From Nonomuraea maritima (GTDB lineage Bacteria > Actinomycetota > Actinomycetes > Streptosporangiales > Streptosporangiaceae), in contig NZ_FNFB01000027.1 of the NCBI RefSeq assembly GCF_900100395.1, positions 32,475 to 96,474 of the forward strand: a DNA stretch of 64,000 bases. Reading direction: 5' to 3'. Shown here one piece after another: positions 34,758-46,589 of this stretch. The translations under genes and the position numbers were made by a program. Every line of letters begins with the position of its first letter. The first letter of the stretch is position 1. The notes beneath the pieces were generated by a model. The model did not search any database. It was given only the letters and a program-made list of their open reading frames with translations, and was not told where the DNA came from.

Positions 34758-35846
34758 ACACAGCGGTGCTGGTCCTGGAAGACGGCCGCGTCTTCCACGG
34801 GACCTCCTACGGCGCCGAAGGCGAGACGTTCGGCGAGATGGTCTTCAACACCGGCATGACCGGTTACCAGGAGACCCTCACTGACCCCTCCTACCATCGG
34901 CAGATCGTCGCCATGACGGCGCCGCACATCGGCAACACCGGCGTCAACGACGAAGACCCCGAGTCGGGGCGCGTCTGGGTGGCCGGCTACGTCGTGCGCG
35001 AGCCGTCCAGGATCGTCTCCAACTGGCGGGCCAACCGCTCGCTCGACGACTACCTCAAGGAACAGGGCGTGGTCGGGATCGCCATCTCCGGCACCCGCGC
35101 CCTGACCCGCCACCTGCGTGAGCGCGGAGCCATGCGGGCAGGCATCTTCACCTCGCCCGCCGAGCCGGTCGAGGCCCTGGTCGAGCGGGTACGCAACGCC
35201 CCCGGCATGGAGGGCGCCGACCTGGCCGGCGAGGTGGCCACCACCGAGCCGTACGTCGTGCCCGCCATCGGCGCCAAGCGCTTCACCGTGGCGGCCGTCG
35301 ACCTCGGCATCAAGGGGATGACCCCGCAGCGCATGGCCGAACGCGGCTGCGAGGTCCACGTGCTGCCGGCCACCGCCACGTTCGAGGACATCATGGCGGT
35401 CGGGCCCGACGGCGTGTTCTTCTCGAACGGGCCAGGCGACCCGGCCACCGCCGACGTGTCGGCGCTGCGCTCCGTGCTGGAGGCCGGGGTGCCGTTCTTC
35501 GGCATCTGCTTCGGCAACCAGCTGTTCGGACGGGCGCTCGGGCTGTCGACGTACAAGCTGCGCTACGGCCACCGCGGCGTCAACCAGCCCGTCCAGGACG
35601 TCCGCACCGGCAAGGTCGAGATCTCGGCGCACAACCACGGGTTCGCCGTGCAGGCGCCGCTCGACGGGCCGTTCGAGACGGCCTTCGGGCAGGCCGAGGT
35701 CAGCCACGTCAACCTGAACGACCGCTGCGTCGAGGGGCTGCGGCTGCTCGACCGGCCCGCCTTCAGCGTCCAGTACCACCCGGAGGCCGCGGCGGGCCCG
35801 CACGACGCCGCCTACCTGTTCGACGAGTTCTGTGAGGTCATGAGCC

Positions 35847-35860
<14 letters not shown>
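34754..35860 (+). CDS. carA: Carbamoyl-phosphate synthase small subunit
   Basis: A 368-aa glutamine amidotransferase that feeds ammonia to CarB. The N-terminal CPSase_sm_chain domain has FGEMVFNTGMTGYQETLTDP near residue 25-44. The class I GATase domain has FFSNGPGDPA near 222, the catalytic cysteine in GICFGNQLFG near 250, and YHPEAAAGPHD near 339 with His-Glu. The start is TTG at 34754, overlapping the pyrC stop (TTGA); no ATG/GTG nearby would preserve the conserved N-terminal strand TAVLVLEDGR. Its end overlaps the carB GTG by 14 bases. Confidence 0.95.
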
Positions 35861-39134
<3,274 letters not shown>

Positions 39135-39174
39135 CCCGGCAGGCGGGAGGTGAAGACGACTGGCCGGTACACCG

Positions 39175-40026
39175 GTGCAGGTGACGGGCACGGTGCTGAC
39201 GACGCGCCGGGTCGACGCCTACCATGCGCTGACGGTGGTGGCGCCCGGCATCGCCGAGCGTTACCGGCCCGGTCACTTCGTCTCGGTGGCGGTCGGCGGG
39301 CCGCACACGTCGATGGTGACGCGCCGCGCGCTGTCCATCCACGACGTGAAGGCCGACTACGGCGGCACGGTCGAGCTCGTCTTCACCACGCGCGGCCCCG
39401 GCACGGCCTGGCTGGCCGAGCGCCGCGCCCGTGACACGCTCGACCTGGTCGGGCCGCTCGGCCGGCCCTTCCCGCTGCCGCGCGACCCCGCCCACTGCGT
39501 GCTGGTCGGCTCCGAGTACGGCTCTGCCGTGCTGTTCCCGCTGGCCGACGCGCTGCTGGCGCGGGGCTGCCGGGTCGACTTCGTGCTCGGCGGGGCCGGG
39601 GCCGAGCGGGTGTTCGGGGCGATGCGGGCCCGCAGGATGGCGACGACGACCACGCTGACCACCGAGGACGGCTCGCTCGGCCTGCGCGGCAAGGTCACCG
39701 ACGCGCTGCCGTCGGTGATCGCCGACACGCGGGCCGACGTGGTCTACGCGTGCGCTCCGATGGAGACGCTGCGTTCGGTCACGGCGGTGGCGATGGAGTT
39801 CGACATCCCGGTGCAGGCGGCGGTGGAGGAGTCGATGGCCTGCGGCATCGGCGTCTGCATGACGTGCGTGCTGCCGGTCATCGGCGACGACGGCGCGACC
39901 AGGATGGTCCGGGCGTGCGTGGAGGGGCCGGTGTTCCGGGGGGAGCGGGTGCGGTTCGAGGACGTGGGCACGATTCCGTTCGACGCGCTCGGCGCCCCTG
40001 GAGGCGGTGCACGACATGTCAGTTGA
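39175..40026 (+). CDS. pyrK: Dihydroorotate dehydrogenase electron-transfer subunit
   Basis: A 283-aa flavin/2Fe-2S protein of the PyrK family that passes electrons from PyrD to NAD+. It has an FAD-binding barrel (RYRPGHFVSVAVGG, RRALSIHDV near 52), an NAD-type Rossmann region around VLVGSEYGSAVLFPLADALL near 104-123, and the cluster CGIGVCMTCVLP near 222. The fourth Cys is in RACVEGPVF near 245. GTG 39175 gives family length, but a strong GGGAGGTGAA at 39145-39154 is too far from it (over 20 bases) and fits an in-frame CTG at 39160 instead (LAGTPVQVTG). Its last bases overlap pyrD. Confidence 0.92.
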   Translation: MQVTGTVLTTRRVDAYHALTVVAPGIAERYRPGHFVSVAVGGPHTSMVTRRALSIHDVKADYGGTVELVFTTRGPGTAWLAERRARDTLDLVGPLGRPFPLPRDPAHCVLVGSEYGSAVLFPLADALLARGCRVDFVLGGAGAERVFGAMRARRMATTTTLTTEDGSLGLRGKVTDALPSVIADTRADVVYACAPMETLRSVTAVAMEFDIPVQAAVEESMACGIGVCMTCVLPVIGDDGATRMVRACVEGPVFRGERVRFEDVGTIPFDALGAPGGGARHVS

Positions 40027-40993
40027 TATGCGGACATTTCTAGCGCATGTGGAGCTGGCGAACCCCATCACCACGGCCGCCGGCTGCGCCTCCTCGGGCC
40101 AGGAGCTCTCCCAGTTCTTCGACCTGCACCGGCTCGGCGCGCTGACCACCCGCTCGATCACCATGGCCCCCCGGGCCGGGCGGCCCACGCCGCGCATGGC
40201 GGAGACGCCCTCGGGCATGCTCAACGCCGTCGGGCTGCAGGGGCCGGGCATCGAGGCGTTCCTCGAGCGCGAACTGCCCTGGCTGGCCCAGCGGGGCATC
40301 AAGACCATCGTCTCGATCGGCGGCGGCACCGTCGCCGAGTACTCCGAGCTGGCCCGCAGGCTCGCCGACGCGCCCGGCGTGACCGCGCTGGAGGTCAACC
40401 TCTCCTGCCCGAACATGGAGGACCGCGGGCGCGTCTTCGCGCGCGAGGGCAGCGCCGCCGCGGAGGTCATCGCCTCCGTCCGCTCGATCATGCGCTACGA
40501 CGTGCCCGTGGTCGCCAAGCTGGCGCCCGACGTGGCCGACATCGTCGCCGTCGCGCGGGCGTGCGTCGACGCGGGCGCCGACGCGCTGTCCATGATCAAC
40601 AATCCGCTCGGCATGGCCATCGACACCGAGGCGCTGCGGCCCTCGCTCGCCGCCGTCACCGGTGGCCTGTCGGGGCCGGCCATCCTGCCACTGGCCGTAC
40701 GGTGCGTCTGGCAGGTCCACGCCGCGCTTCCCGGAGTGCCGCTCATCGGCGTCGGCGGCGTGATGAGCGGCCAGGACGCCTTCCAGCTCGTCCTCGCGGG
40801 CGCCTGCGCGGTCGGCGTCGGCACGGCGCTGTTCCACGACCCGTACGCGTGCCTGCGCATCGAGCGCGAGCTCGAGGACCTGCTGAGGGCACGCGGCTTC
40901 CAGCGCCTGGCCGACGCCGTCGGCCTGGCGCACCGCCCGCCGGGGAGCGCACCCCGGCACCTGCTAGTCGACACCGAGGAGAGCACGCCTTGA
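40016..40993 (+). CDS. pyrD: Dihydroorotate dehydrogenase, class 1B catalytic subunit
   Basis: A 325-aa FMN enzyme. VELANPITTAAGCASSGQEL near residue 12-31, LEVNLSCPNM near 127 with the catalytic base cysteine that defines class 1, VVAKLAPDVADI near 164, and IGVGGVMSGQDAFQLVLAGA near 243-262 for FMN phosphate. Class 1B is assigned because pyrK is directly upstream and overlapping. Starts at GTG 40007, ATG 40016 and ATG 40028 are all possible; GGAGG at 40000-40004 best fits 40016. This makes orotate formation NAD-linked rather than quinone-linked, unlike what I recall for Streptomyces. Confidence 0.93.
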   Translation: MSVDMRTFLAHVELANPITTAAGCASSGQELSQFFDLHRLGALTTRSITMAPRAGRPTPRMAETPSGMLNAVGLQGPGIEAFLERELPWLAQRGIKTIVSIGGGTVAEYSELARRLADAPGVTALEVNLSCPNMEDRGRVFAREGSAAAEVIASVRSIMRYDVPVVAKLAPDVADIVAVARACVDAGADALSMINNPLGMAIDTEALRPSLAAVTGGLSGPAILPLAVRCVWQVHAALPGVPLIGVGGVMSGQDAFQLVLAGACAVGVGTALFHDPYACLRIERELEDLLRARGFQRLADAVGLAHRPPGSAPRHLLVDTEESTP

Positions 40994-41682
40994 CCCCCGC
41001 ACCGATCGCCGTCGCTCTCGACGCCCCCGACCTGGAGACCGCCGCCCAGTGGGCCGCCCTGGTCACCCCGCACGTCACCACCGTCAAGGTGGGGCTGGAG
41101 CTCTACCTGCGCTACGGCCCCGACGTGATCGCCTCCGTCCGCGGGGCCAGCGGCGTCCAGGTGTTCCTCGACCTGAAGCTGCACGACATCCCCAACACCG
41201 TCGCCGGGGCCGCGCGCGCGGTGGCGCGGCTGCGGCCGTCCATCCTGACCGTGCACGCCGGGGGCGGGACCGCCATGATCAGGGCAGCCGTGGAGTCGGC
41301 GCCGCACACCAAGATCGCCGCCGTGACGATCCTGACCTCCCTGTCGGAGGCCGACCTCGGCCGGATCGGCATCGCAGGGCCCGCCGCCGACGCCGTGCGC
41401 CGGCTGGCCGTCCTGTCGGTCGAGGCGGGCGCCACGGCACTCGTCTGCTCGCCGAACGAGGTGGCGGCGGTGCGGGCCGAGGTGGGCGAGGACATCACCC
41501 TCATCACGCCCGGCGTCCGCCCCCTGGGAGCCGACACACAGGACCAGATCCGGGTGGCCACCCCTGAGCAGGCCCTGGCCGACGGGGCCGACCTGCTCGT
41601 CATCGGCCGTCCCATCACCGGGGCGCCCGATCCGGGTGCCGCCGCCGCGGCCATCGCCGCCTCGCTGCGCCGCGCCTCCTGA
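40990..41682 (+). CDS. pyrF: Orotidine 5'-phosphate decarboxylase
   Basis: A 230-aa TIM barrel giving UMP. The core motif VFLDLKLHDIPNTV near residues 58-71 contains the Asp-Lys-Asp catalytic set; PGVRPLGADTQDQIRVATPE near 176 and LVIGRPITGAPDP near 204 bind phosphate. The start is TTG 40990, overlapping the pyrD stop (TTGA). It is the last gene of the pyr operon; a 468-base gap with low coding potential follows before mihF. Confidence 0.96.
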   Translation: MTPAPIAVALDAPDLETAAQWAALVTPHVTTVKVGLELYLRYGPDVIASVRGASGVQVFLDLKLHDIPNTVAGAARAVARLRPSILTVHAGGGTAMIRAAVESAPHTKIAAVTILTSLSEADLGRIGIAGPAADAVRRLAVLSVEAGATALVCSPNEVAAVRAEVGEDITLITPGVRPLGADTQDQIRVATPEQALADGADLLVIGRPITGAPDPGAAAAAIAASLRRAS

Positions 41683-42013
41683 CGCGAGCCCCGGCAGGGC
41701 ACCGGTCGCCCCACGAACCGGCGGCCGGTGAGCGGGGACGCCGCAGCGTCACGGAACGTGAAGAGCGAGCCCCGGCATCGCCTCTCCTGGACGCCGGGAG
41801 GGCCACGCCCGGCGGAGGCCGGGAGGGCGCGTCTCCAAGATCATAAGGCATCCGTGCAGCGCGTCGCACGCGATCTTCACGACGGTTTCGGCCCAGGTCT
41901 GGCCGGGGTTTCGGACACAGGCCCCGACGGGCGGATGATCATCTTCGCTGCTCACGGCCTCGTCGCGACGCATCGCGAGAACGGGGAAGTGAGGGCGATT
42001 TGATCAGCACAAT

Positions 42014-42029
42014 GTGATTTTACGATCAC
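42014..42029. promoter_or_regulatory. Inverted repeat GTGAT-N6-ATCAC upstream of mihF
   Basis: A perfect 5-base inverted repeat with 6-base spacer lies about 48 bases upstream of the predicted -35. Compared with the Crp consensus (TGTGA-N6-TCACA), the spacing is two bases too long, so a Crp site is not claimed. Confidence 0.35.
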
Positions 42030-42076
42030 GCACAGCGATGAAGTGGATTTTGTCGCGAGAGAAACCGCTCTTGACG

Positions 42077-42105
42077 TTGCTTAGGTGGCGATGACCAGCT
42101 AGTTT
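42077..42105 (+). promoter_or_regulatory. Predicted mihF promoter
   Basis: TTGCTT (42077-42082) and TAGTTT (42100-42105) are 17 bases apart in the AT-rich leader. A start near 42112 would leave about 40 bases of leader with GAGGTG at 42139-42144 before the GTG. Confidence 0.5.
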
Positions 42106-42150
42106 CCCTTCCCGTCCGAGTACATCGACAGAAATTCGAGGTGACCCGGC

Positions 42151-42474
42151 GTGGCTCTTCCTCCCCTGACCCCCGAGCAGCGCGCCGCAGCCCTAGAGAA
42201 GGCTGCAAAGGCCCGTAAAGAGCGTGCCGAGGTCAAGAACCGGCTCAAGCATGGCGCGGTTTCTCTGGCTGAGGTGCTCAAGGATGGGCAGGCCGACGAC
42301 GTCATCGGCAAGATGAAGGTGTCGGCTTTGTTGGAATCGCTCCCCGGCGTGGGCAAGGTCCGCGCCAAGCAGCTCATGGAGCGGCTCGCGATCGCCGAGT
42401 CCCGCCGCGTGCGTGGCCTCGGTGCGAACCAGCGGGCAGCCCTCGAGCGCGAGTTCGGTGGCAACGAGGGCTAG
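42151..42474 (+). CDS. mihF: Actinobacterial integration host factor (mIHF/sIHF)
   Basis: A 107-aa nucleoid protein of the mIHF family, unrelated to the enterobacterial heterodimer. It has a basic N-terminal helix (RAAALEKAAKARKERAEVKN near residues 11-30) and a helix-two-turn-helix DNA-binding region SLPGVGKVRAKQLMERLAIA near residues 64-83, ending RRVRGLGANQRAALEREF. GTG 42151 has GAGGTG 7 bases upstream. It lies directly before gmk-rpoZ-coaBC, the usual actinobacterial order. It affects chromosome compaction and development in Streptomyces. Confidence 0.95.
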   Translation: MALPPLTPEQRAAALEKAAKARKERAEVKNRLKHGAVSLAEVLKDGQADDVIGKMKVSALLESLPGVGKVRAKQLMERLAIAESRRVRGLGANQRAALEREFGGNEG

Positions 42475-42517
42475 TCTCTGTTCCACACGAACACGCAGGC
42501 TCAGCGGGGGGTAGGAA

Positions 42518-43183
42518 GTGACCGACAGGTCCTGGTCCGGCGACATCAGTGCCTTCGAGGCGCTCGGATCGGGAGCCGAGGACGGCTTCCTGCCCCTGAG
42601 CGAACGACGACTGACGGTCCTTTCCGGGCCGTCGGGCGTCGGCAAGTCCACGGTCGTCGCCGAGTTCCGGCGGGCACACCCCGAGGTGTGGCTGTCGGTC
42701 TCGGTGACCACCAGGAGACCCCGGCCCGGTGAGGTCAACGGGGTCCACTACTACTTCGTGGACGGCGACGAGTTCGAGCGTATGGTCGCCGCGGGCGAGC
42801 TGCTGGAATGGGCGGAGTTCGCGGGCAACTGCTACGGAACCCCGCGCGAGCCGGTGCTGAAGAAGCTCGCCGAAGGGGTTCCCACCCTGCTCGAGATCGA
42901 CCTCGAGGGCGCGCGGCAGGTGCGCCGCACCATGCCGGAGGCGCTGCTGGTGTTCCTCGCTCCACCCAGCTGGGAGGAGCTCGAGAAGCGGCTGCGCGGG
43001 CGCGGCACCGAGCCAGAAGACGTGATCGCCCGCCGGCTGGCCGCCGGCCGGGTCGAGATGGCCGCCGAGCACGAGTTCGACCTCACCTTGGTCAACACGA
43101 GCGTCGAAGACGTGTGCCGCCGCCTGATAGCCTTGATGACTGACCCTCAGGGGGTCATGACAACCACCAACCGAGAGGTCTGA
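42518..43183 (+). CDS. gmk: Guanylate kinase
   Basis: A 221-aa nucleotide kinase (GMP to GDP). P-loop LTVLSGPSGVGKSTVVAEF near residues 33-51, the GMP-binding VSVTTRRPRPGEVNGVHYYF near 62-81 and AEFAGNCYGTPREPV near 100 are present. GTG 42518 follows GTAGGA; the N-terminal 30 residues are a short extension common in actinobacteria. The rpoZ start follows 5 bases after the stop, so the two are co-translated. Confidence 0.96.
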   Translation: MTDRSWSGDISAFEALGSGAEDGFLPLSERRLTVLSGPSGVGKSTVVAEFRRAHPEVWLSVSVTTRRPRPGEVNGVHYYFVDGDEFERMVAAGELLEWAEFAGNCYGTPREPVLKKLAEGVPTLLEIDLEGARQVRRTMPEALLVFLAPPSWEELEKRLRGRGTEPEDVIARRLAAGRVEMAAEHEFDLTLVNTSVEDVCRRLIALMTDPQGVMTTTNREV

Positions 43184-43188
43184 CAATC

Positions 43189-43458
43189 GTGGCAGGCAGC
43201 ACCCCGGCCGCGGAGGGCATCACCAACCCGCCGATCGACGCGCTGCTCGACATCGTCGACAGCAAATATTCCCTGGTGATCATGGGCGCCAAGCGCGCCC
43301 GCCAGATCAACGCCTACTACTCCCAGCTCGGCGAGGGCCTGCTTGAGTACGTGGGTCCGCTGGTCGAGACGCACGCTCAGGAGAAGCCTCTGTCCATCGC
43401 GCTGCGTGAGGTCTCCGAGGGCCTGCTCAGCTCCGAGCCCATCGAAGGCGCGGTCTGA
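43189..43458 (+). CDS. rpoZ: RNA polymerase omega subunit
   Basis: An 89-aa subunit that assists assembly of the beta' chain. It shows the family's NPPIDALLDIVDSKYSLVIM near residues 13-32, AKRARQINAYYSQLGEGL near 34 and the C-terminal KPLSIALREVSEGLL. GTG 43189 directly follows gmk. The gmk-rpoZ-coaBC order is typical. No binding residues beyond the conserved region can be judged. Confidence 0.95.
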   Translation: MAGSTPAAEGITNPPIDALLDIVDSKYSLVIMGAKRARQINAYYSQLGEGLLEYVGPLVETHAQEKPLSIALREVSEGLLSSEPIEGAV

Positions 43459-43466
43459 CCCCTTCG

Positions 43467-44669
43467 ATGAAGGTCGTCCTGGGCGTCAGCGGCGGCATCG
43501 CCGCGTACAAGGCGTGCGAGCTGCTGCGCCTGTTCACCGAGAGCGGGCACGAGGTGCGGGTCGTCCCGACCCGCGAGGCCCTCAAGTTCGTGGGCGCGCC
43601 CACCTGGGCCGCCCTGTCGGGCAATCCCGTCTCGGCCGAGGTCTGGGACGACGTTCACGAAGTGCCGCACGTCCGCATCGGGAAGGGCGCCGACCTCGTC
43701 GTGGTGGCTCCCGCGACCGCCGACGTGCTGGCCAGGGCCGCTCACGGGCTGGCCGGTGACCTGCTCACCAACACGCTGCTCACGGCGACGTGCCCGGTCG
43801 TGTTCGCGCCCGCGATGCACACCGAGATGTGGCAGCACCCCGCGACGCAGGCCAACGTCACGACGCTGCGCGAGCGCGGCGCCGTCGTCATCGACCCCGC
43901 CGTGGGGCGGCTCACCGGCGCCGACACCGGCCCCGGGCGGCTGCCCGACCCGGCCGAGATCTTCCAGGTGTGCCTGCGCGTGCTGCGCGGCAGCCCGCGC
44001 GACCTCGCCGGGCGCAAGGTCGTGGTCTCCGCCGGCGGCACCCGCGAGGCGATCGACCCCGTGCGCTACATCGGCAACCGCTCCTCGGGGCTGCAGGGTT
44101 ACGCCCTCGCCCGTACGGCGGTCGCCCGGGGCGCCGAGGTGACGCTCGTGGCGGCCAACGTGGCGCTGCCCGACCCCGCGGGGGCCAAGGTCGTGCGCGT
44201 GGAGTCGACGGCCGAGCTGCGCGAGGCGGTGCTCGAGGCGTCGGCGTACGCGGACGCGGTGGTCATGGCCGCCGCGGTGGCCGACTTCCGGCCCGCCACA
44301 CGCCACGACTCCAAGATCAAGAAGACCGACGGCGAGCCCGAGCCCATCCGGCTGACGAAGAACCCCGACATCCTCGCCGAGCTGGGCGAGCGCCGCCGCC
44401 GCGCGAGCGCCGCAGAGAGAGGGCCCGAGGTGATCGTCGGGTTCGCGGCCGAGACCGACGACGTGCTCGCCAACGGGCAGGCCAAGCTCGCCCGCAAGGG
44501 CTGTGACCTGCTGGTGGTCAACCAGGTGGGTGAGGGGCTGGCCTTCGGCACCCCCGACAACGCGGCCACCGTGCTCGTCGCGGGCGGCGACGCGGTCGAG
44601 GTGCCGTTCGGGCCCAAGGAGGACCTCGCCGACACCGTGTGGGACCTCGTGGCCACGCGCCTCGCCTAA
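43467..44669 (+). CDS. coaBC: Bifunctional phosphopantothenoylcysteine decarboxylase / synthetase (Dfp)
   Basis: A 400-aa coenzyme A enzyme. The CoaC half (about 1-185) has VVLGVSGGIAAYKACELLR, the catalytic-His strand VPHVRIGKGAD near residue 70, the PATADVLA loop and FAPAMHTEMW near 112-121. The CoaB half (about 188-400) has VVSAGGTREAIDPVRYIGNR near 189-208, SSGLQGYALARTAVARGA and the KIKK motif near 287. ATG 43467 starts 8 bases after rpoZ. The operon ends here; the next 107 bases are markedly AT-rich. Confidence 0.96.
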   Translation: MKVVLGVSGGIAAYKACELLRLFTESGHEVRVVPTREALKFVGAPTWAALSGNPVSAEVWDDVHEVPHVRIGKGADLVVVAPATADVLARAAHGLAGDLLTNTLLTATCPVVFAPAMHTEMWQHPATQANVTTLRERGAVVIDPAVGRLTGADTGPGRLPDPAEIFQVCLRVLRGSPRDLAGRKVVVSAGGTREAIDPVRYIGNRSSGLQGYALARTAVARGAEVTLVAANVALPDPAGAKVVRVESTAELREAVLEASAYADAVVMAAAVADFRPATRHDSKIKKTDGEPEPIRLTKNPDILAELGERRRRASAAERGPEVIVGFAAETDDVLANGQAKLARKGCDLLVVNQVGEGLAFGTPDNAATVLVAGGDAVEVPFGPKEDLADTVWDLVATRLA

Positions 44670-44727
44670 CCGGACATGCCGCACATAGTGCATGCAATGC
44701 GTTTATAACTAGTTACTCGATCACCTA

Positions 44728-44757
44728 TTGCTACATCCCCATACGCCTGCGGATACT
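44728..44757 (+). promoter_or_regulatory. Predicted promoter of the small gene before metK
   Basis: TTGCTA (44728-44733) and GATACT (44752-44757) are 18 bases apart in the AT-rich segment 44685-44760. GAGGGGG at 44765-44771 is a suitable ribosome site for the ATG at 44777. Confidence 0.55.
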
Positions 44758-44776
44758 TAGGGCAGAGGGGGATGGA

Positions 44777-45139
44777 ATGCCGGTCGGTTCTGCTGTCAGA
44801 GATCGTTGTCGGACGCTCCTCGGCGGCCAGGAGGAGATCCACTACGTCTTCCCCGCGTTCTCGGCGGGGCCCGAGGGATCGGGCAACTTCCTCGTCGTCG
44901 TGACCGCCACGGCGATATCCGTGCTGGCCACCCGCACCTTGCGCAGCGACAGGCCCGTGTCGGTCGCCGCGGAGTTCCCGCGACACACCCGGCTCGGCCC
45001 CATTCTCGACGGCCCGGTCATCGAACTCGGGACCCGCGTTTTCGAGTTCGACGAGGAGTACGCCGCCGTGGTGGCCGCAGCCGACGCGGAGATCTTCGCG
45101 CCGGAGACGCTCCCACCGGATCCGCTGCCCGAACTGTGA
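44777..45139 (+). CDS. Small protein of unknown function between coaBC and metK
   Basis: A 120-aa protein that I do not recognise. It begins MPVGSAVRDRCRTLLGGQEE and then alternates short strands (IHYVFPAF, NFLVVVTATAISVLATRTL near residues 37-55) with a C-terminal acidic helix region EFDEEYAAVVAAADAEIF. The pattern GGQEEIHYVFPA...FLVVVTATAISVLATR suggests a small PH-like barrel domain, as in proteins of the bacterial PH group, but this is an impression only. ATG 44777 has a clear ribosome site and its own AT-rich promoter region, so it is transcribed separately from coaBC. It lies 128 bases before metK. Confidence 0.7.
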   Translation: MPVGSAVRDRCRTLLGGQEEIHYVFPAFSAGPEGSGNFLVVVTATAISVLATRTLRSDRPVSVAAEFPRHTRLGPILDGPVIELGTRVFEFDEEYAAVVAAADAEIFAPETLPPDPLPEL

Positions 45140-45198
45140 TAGGAGACAGGGGGTGGACGGTTTCGCGACCCGGCGCCCGGTAGGGCTAGACTTCGGCC

Positions 45199-45229
45199 AG
45201 GCCCGGGCACGCCCATCCGTCCCGGGCCT
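45199..45229 (+). promoter_or_regulatory. Stem-loop in the metK leader
   Basis: AGGCCCGGG (45199-45207) pairs perfectly with CCCGGGCCT (45221-45229) around a 13-base loop. It lies just downstream of TAGACT (45187-45192), a possible -10, and 38 bases before the metK start. It could be a leader regulatory element or a weak terminator of the small upstream gene. It does not match any SAM riboswitch class I know. Confidence 0.4.
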
Positions 45230-45267
45230 TGCATACGTCAGCAGCCGCTGCATGAGGAGCCACTGAG

Positions 45268-46455
<1,188 letters not shown>

Positions 46456-46476
46456 TCACCGGCAACTGATCATCGG

Positions 46477-46513
46477 CTGACCGGTGCCGCGTCGTTGACG
46501 CGGCACCGGTCAG
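46477..46513 (+). terminator. Perfect 17-bp hairpin after metK
   Basis: CTGACCGGTGCCGCGTC (46477-46493) pairs with its exact complement (46497-46513) around a 3-base GTT loop, 22 bases past the metK stop. There is no T-tract. Confidence 0.85.
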
Positions 46514-46589
46514 TGGCGTTCCTGCGGTCCGCACCGTCGGGTGCGGCGTGGGCGGTCTCGCGGGTGGCCGGGTCTGGTAGACGTTATGC

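Larger units (their letters stand above)
41683..42150. other. 468-base interval upstream of mihF
   Basis: No gene is supported. The first 320 bases are GC-rich with short overlapping open frames on both strands. Bases 42001-42130 are clearly AT-richer and hold the mihF promoter region, including the inverted repeat GTGAT-N6-ATCAC at 42014-42029. Confidence 0.6.

Noticed and set aside
41749..41973. Short minus-strand frame containing NPGQTWAETVVKIA
   Set aside because: It looks slightly protein-like, but is only 74 codons, has no ribosome site and I know no family for it; possibly a gene remnant, not supported.
42014..42029. Crp site upstream of mihF
   Set aside because: Arms resemble TGTGA/TCAC but the spacer is 8 rather than 6 bases.
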